DNA of 64,000 bases from CAILZL01 sp050181835 (GTDB taxonomy: Bacteria; Pseudomonadota; Gammaproteobacteria; Steroidobacterales; Steroidobacteraceae): the NCBI GenBank assembly GCA_050181835.1, contig JBFXCU010000001.1, positions 1-64,000 of the forward strand. The letters run 5' to 3'. A program made the position numbers and the translations under genes. Below are positions 53,871-62,547 of this stretch, one piece after another. The notes below the pieces were generated by a model. That model was given only the letters and a program-made list of their open reading frames with translations, was not told where the DNA came from and ran no database searches. How positions within the stretch are numbered: the first letter of the stretch is position 1; the number at the start of each line of letters is the position of its first letter.

Positions 53871-53893
53871 GGCTACTATTCGAGTGGCTACTA
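53864..53893. repeat. 15-bp tandem duplication at the truncated IS91 end
   Basis: ttcgagtggctacta occurs twice in a row at the point where IS91 similarity ends. It puts stop codons in the transposase's upstream frame. The sequence from 53894 to 54090 is a short intergenic region before the TIGR04255 gene; gtgaggatta upstream of the ATG serves as ribosome binding site. Confidence 0.85.
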
Positions 53894-54090
53894 TATGTTG
53901 CCTGTGTGGGTGTGCCGCCCCTGATACCGAGTCAGCCAGTAGAGTGCCCTCTGTCAAAAAGGGCTTTTATCCTTCCGATCTTTTCATAACAAGGTAGAAT
54001 TTCTAGTCAAGCACCAGTCGACTCGGCCGAGCTGTGGATATCGCCGGACGATGATCCGGCCCTCGTAACGATTGTGAGGATTACGACCAA

Positions 54091-54951
54091 ATGTCTGACC
54101 ACGCCGCTCAGCCACACCAATTTGAGCCCATTCATGAGGCGCATGCGATTGAGCAGGCAGCCTTGGCTATTCAGTTTAGCCAACCAATCGATGCCATCCG
54201 CTTCAAAGAGGCAGTCAATGCTTTTCGCCAGCGTTTCAATCAGGGAGCAGATCCAGTTCTGCCGGGCGATCAGCAACTTCAGCACTTTGCTATTGGTTTC
54301 CAGATAGGGGGAGTTGGACTGCAGCAGCCGAGCCAAGCCAACTTTGGCCATGTCTTTAACCGTACGTCGTCATCAGGCGTGATTGAAAAAGAACTACGCT
54401 TGGATAGCGCTAGCATCGTTTTTAGGATCGCTGTTTATACTCGTTGGGCAGATATGGCGAAGGAAGCCAAGAAGTTCTTAGATGTCCTGCTGCCTTTCTA
54501 TGGATATCCGCTTTCCATCGCCTCGCTTGGCTATACGGTAGTGGATAAATTCGTATGGAAAGGCCTCTCGGGACAGTGCGACCCCACCCTTTTACTCAGG
54601 CCACAGTCGAAATATGTATGCCCGCATGTCTTCGATGTGAAGGATATGTGGCACAGCCACACAGGGGCCTTCATCAGGGAAGACGCTTACACGAAGAGGC
54701 TGCTTAATTTGAACTTGGACTGTTTGGAAGAAGTCTTACCGACGGGTGACGCACGCACAGTGATATCGGTTACTACGGCGGTGACGGATTCGTTCAATCA
54801 GCCAAGCTATCAGCCGTTAACTCCTGTGCAGCCGCAAGATGTGACGACGTTCGTGAGCTCGAAAATGAATACCCTTCACAGTTTCAGCAAGAAAGTCTTC
54901 GCAGAAACAGTCAATGATGCCACCTGCAAGCGAATAGCTTTGGTAATCTAA
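54091..54951 (+). CDS. TIGR04255-family protein
   Basis: 286 residues. IHEAHAIEQAALAIQFSQPID at the start, then FRIAVYTRWADMAKEAKKFLDVLLPFYG and IASLGYTVVDKFVW, the layout of the sporadically distributed TIGR04255 family of unknown function. Members are scattered across bacteria, often in accessory DNA. First of a tight three-gene run (4 bases to the next start) trapped between IS91 ends. Confidence 0.7.
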   Translation: MSDHAAQPHQFEPIHEAHAIEQAALAIQFSQPIDAIRFKEAVNAFRQRFNQGADPVLPGDQQLQHFAIGFQIGGVGLQQPSQANFGHVFNRTSSSGVIEKELRLDSASIVFRIAVYTRWADMAKEAKKFLDVLLPFYGYPLSIASLGYTVVDKFVWKGLSGQCDPTLLLRPQSKYVCPHVFDVKDMWHSHTGAFIREDAYTKRLLNLNLDCLEEVLPTGDARTVISVTTAVTDSFNQPSYQPLTPVQPQDVTTFVSSKMNTLHSFSKKVFAETVNDATCKRIALVI

Positions 54952-54955
54952 GCTT

Positions 54956-55555
54956 ATGAGTATTACACAAGCCCAAGGAACTGCCGAATTAGGCAAAGCA
55001 GCGCTCTTGATGACCCTTGTCTTACAGGGCGTAACTGTTAATGCAGCTACAACTGAAGGTCTCCAAGCAAGCCCGTCAGTACGTGCGGCGGGTTTGCCCG
55101 AAACCCGCAGAACATCATCTTGCGTAAACACTGGCTCTCAAGGCACGCAGTCAGTTGCCGGATCGTCCGTGATCAGTCTCGCCGAAATAGATAATTCGGT
55201 TCTCAGGCCAACTACGAAATTAGAAAAACTGGTAGGAGAGCTCAGAAGTTGGCGCCTCCTTACCGCCAACTGGGATGGAGAGGGTGCGAAGCAGCCTTCT
55301 GATCCTTCGTTGAAGCAAGCTGAATTGTTTGCTCGTCTTTACCAGTTGTCGGCCATCATTCCAGAGACAATGCTAAATGCGAATGGTCATGCTGGTCTAA
55401 CTTGGAATGAGCCAAGCTTATACGCTGACCTAGAGTTTCTGGGCGATGGTCGTTTGGCTTATTACATTGAACGGAATGGGGACAAACACAAAGGTGTTAC
55501 TAGATTCAATTCGGAAGAAGTGCCAGCCGTGCTCAAAGTTCTCCTTAGCGCTTAG
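54956..55555 (+). CDS. Unknown protein of the TIGR04255 cluster
   Basis: 199 residues, ATG 4 bases after the previous stop. N-terminal hydrophobic-Ala segment (ALLMTLVLQGVTVNAA, possibly a weak signal peptide), low-complexity Ser/Thr stretch, then LVGELRSWRLLTANWDGEGAKQPSDPSLKQAELFARLY and WNEPSLYADLEFLGDGRLAYYIERNG. The second half looks like a folded domain seen in other hypothetical proteins, not one I can name. Confidence 0.6.
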   Translation: MSITQAQGTAELGKAALLMTLVLQGVTVNAATTEGLQASPSVRAAGLPETRRTSSCVNTGSQGTQSVAGSSVISLAEIDNSVLRPTTKLEKLVGELRSWRLLTANWDGEGAKQPSDPSLKQAELFARLYQLSAIIPETMLNANGHAGLTWNEPSLYADLEFLGDGRLAYYIERNGDKHKGVTRFNSEEVPAVLKVLLSA

Positions 55556-55613
55556 AGCGGTTTTTCGTCGGCTGTTTAGTCTCGCCAACGAATGCGAGCG
55601 CGTATTCAGCAGC

Positions 55614-56192
55614 GTGCCTGATGGGGATGCTCGTATAGCGACAATCAATACGCTATCCCCTGGGTGCGCTTGTGAGAGTTCAACAACTAGTAAGTATTCG
55701 CCGCATCCTGTCGAAGATGAGGAAGTTCTTGCGCGCTTTGTGTTTGATCCCTTGCACGTTAGACGGAATGGAAGTCTAAAGTCTTCGCTTTTCTCTCACG
55801 TAAGTCATAAAGGCTGTTCTATCCAACGAGACACAATAGCCGCCCCTCAGGAGCTTGGGGCTTTTGTCACGTTATTTCTGGAGAATCAGCTAACGAAGAA
55901 GCCGGACACCAAATGGCATGCTGTGGTGACTGCGCCCTGTAAGAAAATAAGAGCCCTGATGCAGGATGCTTCTATCAGTCGGTCCGTTTGCGTTTTTGAT
56001 ACAGCAGAGAGAGTAAATCCGGCGCATGCTGAATTATTTCAAACACAGTATGTGATCAATGAAGCAGATCAGCTCGAGCTTCACAAACGATTGCTAGATT
56101 CATTTTCAGACAGCTCTACACCATCAAGTTTCCGTAATGGTGAGGTGCTGAATACGCTCTCGTCGGAACTACGCAAGCATTGCCGTAGCTGA
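55614..56192 (+). CDS. Unknown protein of the TIGR04255 cluster, start uncertain
   Basis: At least 192 residues; GTG at 55614 is used, but the frame is open from 55446 (ATG at 55476, GTG at 55494), overlapping the preceding gene. VPDGDARIATINTLSPG, EDEEVLARFVFDPLHVRRNGSLKSSLFSHVSHKGCSIQRD and a basic-acidic C-terminus. The FDPLHVRR...SLFSHV...GCSIQRD part looks like a conserved family I cannot name. Likely co-expressed with the two genes before it. Confidence 0.6.
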   Translation: MPDGDARIATINTLSPGCACESSTTSKYSPHPVEDEEVLARFVFDPLHVRRNGSLKSSLFSHVSHKGCSIQRDTIAAPQELGAFVTLFLENQLTKKPDTKWHAVVTAPCKKIRALMQDASISRSVCVFDTAERVNPAHAELFQTQYVINEADQLELHKRLLDSFSDSSTPSSFRNGEVLNTLSSELRKHCRS

Positions 56193-56410
56193 GTGTCGGC
56201 ACCCGTACCGTACAGCCCAAGGGTATTATGGAAGTAGGCCTAGGTTGAGTTTCGCCAAGTGTCCGCTGCGCCGGTTTCGAACGTCGGCTTTCCGACGACC
56301 CGAGTGTCAGCAGTGGTCTGTGTTCCGCCTGACATCACTCCATCAGGCGACAGGCAGCTCACATGCTCAGCCCTGTCCGCTGTCAGCAATCCGGCCCAAC
56401 CCTATCTGAC

Positions 56411-56599
56411 GAGGATAGGAAGAATAAACGCCCTATTCCGCAGAAGCCAGTCCAGTGCAGCCGACTAGCAAGGTTCATCACCACCCCACCTCACATCCCT
56501 GTGCGCCCTGAATAGTTCGGCACCGAGGCAACTCATCGCTTCGCGCCAGCGTGGTGGCGCTTCACTCATCTGTTTTCCTGACCGCAACGCAAACGCGCC
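56411..56599 (-). mobile_element. IS91-family 3' end, copy D
   Basis: 189 bases matching copies A and B (identical to B as far as I can see) from the shared 19-mer to aacgcgcc; truncated at 56599. It holds only the noncoding 3' tail and the shifted end of the transposase reading. Confidence 0.88.
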
Positions 56600-56638
56600 C
56601 AGCACAGTGGGTTACACAGCGTGGTCCTGGCTCTTCCC

Positions 56639-56830
56639 TCAATGCTGCTGCGTAGCGGGCGACTGCTCCGGCGGGCTGCGGGCTTTGCGCTCGAGGTGAT
56701 CCAGAATTCGATGGATCGTGGCTTGATCTTCAATGCTCGCGATGTTCTTCACCTTGCCACCGCAATGTTCGCACTGGCTGAGGTCAATCTGAAACACCCG
56801 CTTGAGTCGCTGTGCCCAGCTTATTGAACC
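56639..56830 (-). pseudogene. C-terminal fragment of another IS91-family transposase
   Basis: WAQRLKRVFQIDLSQCEHCGGKVKNIASIEDQATIHRILDHLERKA and a stop at 56639. Related to, but distinct from, the end of the 52515 transposase, so a third IS91-type member has been at this locus. The sequence from 56831 to 56908 between this fragment and the dnaG repeat has no gene. Confidence 0.88.
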
Positions 56831-56908
56831 TTCCCTGTAGGCCAATCGAGCTGACATCGGTCGCTGCCTTGCGATCCTGTGGTGTGACCAGTCTAGCAGA
56901 GAGATTCC

Positions 56909-57141
56909 GTTTGCTTTGCACCACCACCAGTACGGCTGCTACTGTGCGACCCTAAGTTGTTACCCAGATTGACCCGTGTCCGGACGCATCCCGCAATACT
57001 TCATTGATCAGCTGATTTCACGCATCGACATTGTCGAGGTGATCGGCACGCGCGTGCCGTTGCGCAAGGCGGGCAAGGAGTTCAAGGCCTGCTGTCCGTT
57101 CCACGATGAGAAAACCCCTTCTTTCAATGTGGTGCCTGACA
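56909..57141 (+). repeat. dnaG 5' direct repeat, copy 2
   Basis: Right-hand copy of the 233-base segment; here it continues into the intact primase gene. Only 67 bases of native upstream DNA precede the GTG start before foreign sequence begins. Confidence 0.95.
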
Positions 57142-58736
57142 AGCAGTTTTATCATTGCTTCGGATGCGGCGCGCATGGCACGGCGCTGGGTTTTTTGATG
57201 GAGTACGACCATCTGAATTTTGTCGAAGCCGTGGAAGAACTGGCGGCGCGGGCCGGGCTGGAAGTGCCGCGTGAAGAGAGCACCACGCCGACTGCCGCCA
57301 AACCTACGCAAGATCACTACACGCTGCTGGAACAGGCCGGCGATTATTTCCGTCAGCAACTGCGCGCCTATCCCGCCGCGATTGAGTACCTGAAAAAACG
57401 CGGACTGACTGGCGAAACGGCGGCACGCTTTGGTATCGGTTATGCGCCTGATGCCTGGGATGGCCTGATCAAGCAGCTCGGTCAGAACGACGCCGCGCTG
57501 CGCGATCTGGTGCAGGTGGGGCTGCTGATCGAGCGCGACAGCAAAAATGGATTTTACGATCGCTTTCGCCAGCGGGTGATGTTTCCAATCCGTGATTCGC
57601 GCGGCCGCACCATTGGTTTTGGGGGTCGCATCATTGACGAAGGCGAGCCCAAGTACCTCAACTCGCCGGAGACCGAGCTGTTCCATAAAGGCCGTGAACT
57701 GTATGGCCTGTATGAAGCCCGGCAAAGCACCCGCCAGTTGAAACAACTGCTGGTGGTGGAAGGCTACATGGATGTGGTCAGCCTGCATCAGGCGGGCATC
57801 ACCTATGCGGTGGCGACGCTGGGTACGGCGACCACCCCCGAACATCTCAAACGCCTGTTCCGGGTGTGCAACACCGTGGTGTTCTGTTTTGACGGCGACC
57901 GCGCCGGGCGGGCTGCGGCCTGGAAAGCCCTGGAAGTGGCCCTGCCGGTGGTCAGTGAAGGTCAACTGCTACGGTTTCTGCTGTTACCTGACCAACATGA
58001 CCCGGATTCACTGGTAAGCACCGAAGGCAGTGCCGCATTCGAGGCGCGTATCGACGCCGCCACACCACTGTCCGAGTACTTGGTAAGCCAGTTGGCGGAA
58101 CGCTTTGATATGAGCAACGTCGACGGTCGCGCCCAATTCACCGGCGAAGCACAACGCCTGCTCGGCCTACTCAATGACGACCACTACCGCATTTTGCTCT
58201 ACCAACCACTGGCAGATGCGCTGGGCATTTCGGTTGATCGTTTGCGGCAACTCATCCCCCCTGGCAATACGAATAGACCTGCTGCGCGCGCACCAGCTAG
58301 CGTGTCACTCGATAACACTGGTCGAGGTAGTTTGGTGCGTCAGATTATTCACAATCTGCTGCACTATCCGGCGGCAGCGCTCGCCCTAGATCGGCTAGAC
58401 GAACTGGAGCACGTAGATAAACCCGGTATTCCCTTGCTGCTGCAACTGGCCAACGAGTTGCGGGCACACCCCGGGCTGTCTGCAGCTGCCTTGCTAGAAC
58501 GCTGGCGCCCGCGTGCCGATTTTCAGTACATCGATAAACTTTTCTTAAGAGAACCTCCCGCCATCAACCTTGAAATTGCGGAAAATGAAGTTAAAATGGC
58601 CTGCGAGCGTCTAATTACGGATCAATTTCCTCAAGCTAGGCTTGATGAATTAATGCACCGATTTCACCTCGGCGCACTGGTCGCTGAGGAAAAGCAGGAA
58701 TTACGTGAACTAATCCAGCAGCAGAGTTCACACTGA
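56976..58736 (+). CDS. dnaG: DNA primase
   Basis: 586 residues with a GTG start, as in copy 1. Zinc finger CCPFHDEKTPSF ... FYHCFGCGAHG at the N-terminus; TOPRIM core with LLVVEGYMDVV (catalytic Glu) and FCFDGDRAG (Asp-x-Asp). The C-terminal 150 residues form the DnaB-binding helical region. Essential for replication priming. Cut off from rpsU-yqeY by the island, so its promoter must lie in the repeat, the island end or the IS91 fragment. Confidence 0.97.
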   Translation: MSGRIPQYFIDQLISRIDIVEVIGTRVPLRKAGKEFKACCPFHDEKTPSFNVVPDKQFYHCFGCGAHGTALGFLMEYDHLNFVEAVEELAARAGLEVPREESTTPTAAKPTQDHYTLLEQAGDYFRQQLRAYPAAIEYLKKRGLTGETAARFGIGYAPDAWDGLIKQLGQNDAALRDLVQVGLLIERDSKNGFYDRFRQRVMFPIRDSRGRTIGFGGRIIDEGEPKYLNSPETELFHKGRELYGLYEARQSTRQLKQLLVVEGYMDVVSLHQAGITYAVATLGTATTPEHLKRLFRVCNTVVFCFDGDRAGRAAAWKALEVALPVVSEGQLLRFLLLPDQHDPDSLVSTEGSAAFEARIDAATPLSEYLVSQLAERFDMSNVDGRAQFTGEAQRLLGLLNDDHYRILLYQPLADALGISVDRLRQLIPPGNTNRPAARAPASVSLDNTGRGSLVRQIIHNLLHYPAAALALDRLDELEHVDKPGIPLLLQLANELRAHPGLSAAALLERWRPRADFQYIDKLFLREPPAINLEIAENEVKMACERLITDQFPQARLDELMHRFHLGALVAEEKQELRELIQQQSSH

Positions 58737-58881
58737 GCCGAACCGTAGAGATGTCGAGCTCCATCAATCACTGAGTTTCAATCTCTTATTGAACCTAGCT
58801 AAAAATCGGCACTCCCAGTAGAATGCGCGGTCATTTTAGCCCCCGGGCAGCCGCTGCCATTGATCCGTGAGGATTCCCGCT

Positions 58882-60783
58882 TTGAGCAAGACTCCAGCCA
58901 AGAAAGCAACTGTCGCACCCGTGCCAGCGATTGTCGACGAACGTCAATCGCTGCTGAAGATGCTGATTGCGCGCGGCAAGGAACAGGGGTTTCTGACTTA
59001 TGCCGAGGTCAACGATCACCTACCCAGCGAAATCGTCGATCCTGAGCAGATCGAAGACATTGTCAACATGATCAATGACATGGGTATCACGGTGTATGAA
59101 AAAGCACCCGATGCCGAGGCCCTGTTACTAAGTGAACCGGTGGTTGCCGACGAAGAAGCCGCTGAAGAAGCCGCCGCCGCACTAGCCACCGTCGATGCCG
59201 AGTTCGGTCGCACCACTGACCCGGTACGCATGTATATGCGCGAAATGGGCACGGTGGAATTACTGACCCGTGAAGGCGAAATCCGCATTGCCAAGCGCAT
59301 TGAGGAAGGCCTCAATGTTGTCAAGATCGCATTGTCCATGTATCCACCCACTTACACACTGCTACTCAATCAGTATGCGGGCGTCGCCACCCAGACGGTA
59401 AGACTGATCGATCTGATCGTCGGCTTCATTGACCCCAATGCACCGGATGAAATTGCTTCGCCAATCAATCCGAAACTGGCCGAAGCCGCCAAGACACAGG
59501 AAAATGATTCCGACGATGACAACGACAATGATGACAATAGCGCAGAAGAAGAGGAAGTCGTTGACACCGGCCCAGATCCGGAAGAAGCGGAGCGTCGCTT
59601 TACTTCCATAGGCAAGCTCTTTGCGCAGGTACAGAAAGGCCTAGCCGAAAAAGGCGCCACCGACGCAAAAGTTCTCAAGCTGCGTCAGAAGTTGTCTGAC
59701 GAGTTCCTAGAACTGAAGTTATCACCAAAGCTATTTGAGCTGCTGATTATTCAGATTCGTGCATCGCTGGGCCAGATTCGCAGCATTGAAAAGAAAGTCA
59801 TGCTGCTGTGCGTGCGCGATGCTGGCATGCCTCGCAAGGATTTTATTTCCACCTTCCCCAGCAACGAAACCAATCTAACTTGGCTGGATAAGCATGTGCG
59901 CGCCAAGCGCAAGCACTCAGCAGCCCTAGCCAAGCATCGTGAGGAAGTCGAAGCCCAACAGCAGAAGCTGATTGAGCTTGAGCAAATCATCCTGCTCAGC
60001 ATCGCCCAGACCAAGGAAATCAATCGCGAAATCGCGGTAGGTGAAGCAAAGGCACGACGCGCCAAGAAAGAAATGGTGGAAGCCAATCTTCGCTTGGTAA
60101 TCTCGATCGCCAAGAAATACACCAATCGCGGTCTGCAATTCCTGGATCTAATTCAGGAAGGCAATATCGGCTTGATGAAAGCGGTGGATAAGTTTGAATA
60201 CCGCCGTGGCTACAAGTTTTCGACCTACGCCACTTGGTGGATTCGCCAAGCAATCACGCGCTCGATTGCTGACCAAGCACGCACCATCCGTATTCCAGTA
60301 CACATGATTGAGACCATCAACAAACTCAATCGCATATCACGACAGATGCTGCAGGAGATGGGCCGTGAGCCCACTCCAGATGAATTGGCAATCCGCATGG
60401 AAATGCCGGAAGACAAAGTGCGCAAGGTGCTTAAAATCGCCAAAGAACCGATCTCGATGGAAACCCCGATCGGTGACGATGAAGACTCGCATCTGGGCGA
60501 CTTCATTGAAGACACCGCCGTGGACTCACCCATTGACTCGGCTACAGCAGAGTCGCTTCGTGAAACCACGCATTCGGTACTGGCCGGCCTGACGCCGCGT
60601 GAAGCCAAGGTGCTGCGTATGCGCTTTGGTATTGACATGAATACCGATCACACGCTGGAAGAAGTGGGCAAACAGTTTGACGTGACACGCGAGCGCATTC
60701 GGCAAATTGAAGCCAAGGCGCTGCGCAAGCTGCGCCATCCGTCGCGCAGTGAACAGTTGCGCAGCTTTCTGATCGAAGACTGA
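58882..60783 (+). CDS. rpoD: RpoD, primary sigma factor (sigma-70)
   Basis: 633 residues from TTG at 58882, chosen because gtgagga lies 8 bases upstream; a GTG at 58867 is in frame. Region 1.1 (LLKMLIARGKEQGFLTYAEVND), DPVRMYMREMG (1.2), an acidic nonconserved insert (DSDDDNDNDD, about residue 210), FLDLIQEGNIGLMKAV to YATWWIRQAI (regions 2.2-2.4) and TRERIRQIEAKALRKLRHP (4.2). Follows dnaG by about 145 bases. Confidence 0.97.
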   Translation: MSKTPAKKATVAPVPAIVDERQSLLKMLIARGKEQGFLTYAEVNDHLPSEIVDPEQIEDIVNMINDMGITVYEKAPDAEALLLSEPVVADEEAAEEAAAALATVDAEFGRTTDPVRMYMREMGTVELLTREGEIRIAKRIEEGLNVVKIALSMYPPTYTLLLNQYAGVATQTVRLIDLIVGFIDPNAPDEIASPINPKLAEAAKTQENDSDDDNDNDDNSAEEEEVVDTGPDPEEAERRFTSIGKLFAQVQKGLAEKGATDAKVLKLRQKLSDEFLELKLSPKLFELLIIQIRASLGQIRSIEKKVMLLCVRDAGMPRKDFISTFPSNETNLTWLDKHVRAKRKHSAALAKHREEVEAQQQKLIELEQIILLSIAQTKEINREIAVGEAKARRAKKEMVEANLRLVISIAKKYTNRGLQFLDLIQEGNIGLMKAVDKFEYRRGYKFSTYATWWIRQAITRSIADQARTIRIPVHMIETINKLNRISRQMLQEMGREPTPDELAIRMEMPEDKVRKVLKIAKEPISMETPIGDDEDSHLGDFIEDTAVDSPIDSATAESLRETTHSVLAGLTPREAKVLRMRFGIDMNTDHTLEEVGKQFDVTRERIRQIEAKALRKLRHPSRSEQLRSFLIED

Positions 60784-60794
60784 ACCCCGGCTTA

Positions 60795-60819
60795 GACTGC
60801 CCGGCCATGTCGGGCAGTC
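60795..60819 (+). terminator. Hairpin after rpoD
   Basis: gactgcccg and cgggcagtc form a perfect 9-base stem with a 7-base loop, 11 bases after the rpoD stop. No T-run follows, so it may be a processing or weak termination site. Confidence 0.6.
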
Positions 60820-60928
60820 GACAGCAAATACCGACGCAAATCCCCAAGCCATTTTCCAGCTGGCTTGCGCTCAGCCATGGTTGAGGATAACAATCAACGC
60901 ATCTGGGATGGTTACGCAAGGTATCAAC

Positions 60929-62254
60929 ATGGAACCGAGTGATGTCGTCAATATCACTTGCCCTACGGCAGGTACAGCAGCGGCTTGCGAACAGGCACGG
61001 CGGCAATTCTTACAACTCACCAGCGACGCCACCACATCCTGTGAAACCAACGTTGCCAACATCGCTAAGACGGCCGCATGGGCGTTGGACGTACAACGAG
61101 TTGGCGTCTGGCAGCTTGCCGATCAAGACCAAGCCCTGCACTGCAAACACCTATATGAACGCAACTCAAATCAAACCTCCTCTGGCGCTGTACTGCGCGC
61201 GGAAGACTTTCCTGTTTACTTCAGCGCATTGAAATCGCAACTCACTATCCCCATCAACGACGCTTACACACACCCCATAACCAAAGAACTGCTCGACGAC
61301 TATCTAGTCCCGCTTGGCATTACCTCTATGCTGGATGTGCCGATTTACGACCAAGGCAAAGTAATTGGCGTGGTGTGCTGCGAATCCACCGGCCCAGCCC
61401 GTCAATGGAGTCCTGAAGCGCGGGCTATGGTCACCGCAGCTGCAACCACGATCTCGCGCCTATTAGCTGACGCCAGAATCCTGCAGGTTCAAGACTCCCT
61501 GCAGCGATACGAGATGCACATACTCAAGATGCGCCATATGGAAGCAATGGGTCGTGCCGCTACCAATATCGCTCATGATTTCAGTAACGTGCTAAGCGTG
61601 ATCACCGGCTTTGGCACATTGATTGCTGATGAGTCGAGCACAAATCAGCAGTTGCGTGATTATGCCCAACATATTCTCAGTGCTGCCGCACGCGGTAGCG
61701 CCATGTGCAAAGAACTGATGAACTTTGGCCAAGCGACGCCGGGCGACGCCAAAATCAATAACGTCATTCCAATCATTGAGGCACTACGCGAAATACTGCC
61801 AGTCATGCTCACAAGCCAAATCACTTTGTCACTACAACTTGCGCCAGTGGGCCTTGTATTGATTGATAGCGTGCTGCTGGAACGAACACTGTTAAATCTA
61901 GCCACCAATGGGCGTGATGCGATGCCTAATGGCGGGAAGCTGAGCATCAGCGTTCACGAAACCGCTGACAGCTCGGATGACTATTCTGACCACGAGTATG
62001 TAGTGATTTCCGTTACTGATACTGGCACAGGTATCAGCGATGAAATTCGCGAACGAATGTTTGAACCATTTTTTACCACCAAGGGGAAACGTGGTAATGG
62101 GCTGGGACTTGCTATCGTCAATCAGATTGTCACGCGAGCTGGCGGTCACATTCAAGTTCGTTCAGTGCTGAACAAGGGCACTACCGTATCAATCTACCTA
62201 CCACGGATTTCCAGTACTGTTGCGCAGCCACAGCTCGCCAACGCCAGCCACTGA
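60929..62254 (+). CDS. GAF-domain sensor histidine kinase
   Basis: About 441 residues from ATG at 60929; ATG at 60908 is in frame. No membrane segment, so cytosolic. GAF domain about 30-185 (LGITSMLDVPIYDQGKVIGVVCCE), phosphoacceptor NIAHDFSNVLSVITGFG (His near 217), ATPase motifs NLATNGRDAMPNGG (N box), DTGTGISDEIRERMFEPFFTTK and GNGLGLAIVNQIV. The HDFSN variant groups it with PAS/GAF-hybrid kinases. No response regulator gene is adjacent. Confidence 0.9.
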   Translation: MEPSDVVNITCPTAGTAAACEQARRQFLQLTSDATTSCETNVANIAKTAAWALDVQRVGVWQLADQDQALHCKHLYERNSNQTSSGAVLRAEDFPVYFSALKSQLTIPINDAYTHPITKELLDDYLVPLGITSMLDVPIYDQGKVIGVVCCESTGPARQWSPEARAMVTAAATTISRLLADARILQVQDSLQRYEMHILKMRHMEAMGRAATNIAHDFSNVLSVITGFGTLIADESSTNQQLRDYAQHILSAAARGSAMCKELMNFGQATPGDAKINNVIPIIEALREILPVMLTSQITLSLQLAPVGLVLIDSVLLERTLLNLATNGRDAMPNGGKLSISVHETADSSDDYSDHEYVVISVTDTGTGISDEIRERMFEPFFTTKGKRGNGLGLAIVNQIVTRAGGHIQVRSVLNKGTTVSIYLPRISSTVAQPQLANASH

Positions 62255-62329
62255 GTTCACGCAAAGCTCCGCTTTTTGTTGCACAATGCAACAAGGTCTT
62301 CATCGCTTTAGTTTTTATCCTGCGGAGTA

Positions 62330-62542
62330 ATGGTGCGCATTGCCAAGCCCTTGTTGTTGGTCAGCACTCCCATTGGAGTGGTCTGGGGAGTAGCCGAAGC
62401 CTACCGGTTTCATCCTTGGCTAGCACTGTTGATGGCGCTATTACTAGGTGTGATTACCGTGTTTATCCTGTTTACAGTACGCGTGATTCGTCACGAACAA
62501 GCGCAGAATGCGGCCAGTACTCACTCTGATTCACCGTCCTGA
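62330..62542 (+). CDS. Small membrane protein, unknown function
   Basis: 70 residues; ATG at 62330 follows gcggagta very closely, so the next codon (GTG) may be the real start. Two hydrophobic segments (about 6-22 and 28-50) and a polar tail (RHEQAQNAASTHSDSPS). It precedes sthA by 5 bases and may be co-translated. Confidence 0.65.
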   Translation: MVRIAKPLLLVSTPIGVVWGVAEAYRFHPWLALLMALLLGVITVFILFTVRVIRHEQAQNAASTHSDSPS

Positions 62543-62547
62543 TTTTT

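Larger units (their letters stand above)
45600..56908. mobile_element. IS91-type mosaic island inserted at dnaG
   Basis: 11,309 bases between the two dnaG repeats. Four IS91-like 3' ends start with the same 19-mer gaggataggaagaataaac (46367, 47804, 52283, 56411), all in one orientation, each followed by a differently truncated transposase region. Between them lie passenger blocks of differing base composition; 45700-47720 is markedly GC-rich. No integrase, tRNA or plasmid gene is present. The pattern fits rolling-circle capture by IS91/ISCR-like elements followed by recombination through dnaG. Confidence 0.85.

Noticed and set aside
46367..56599. Integron-like cassette array because of the repeated 3' ends
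   Set aside because: No integrase, no attC-like folded sites, and the repeats carry IS91 transposase coding sequence.
57018..57965. 315-codon minus-strand frame opposite dnaG
   Set aside because: Antisense shadow of the primase gene; composition follows the complementary codons.
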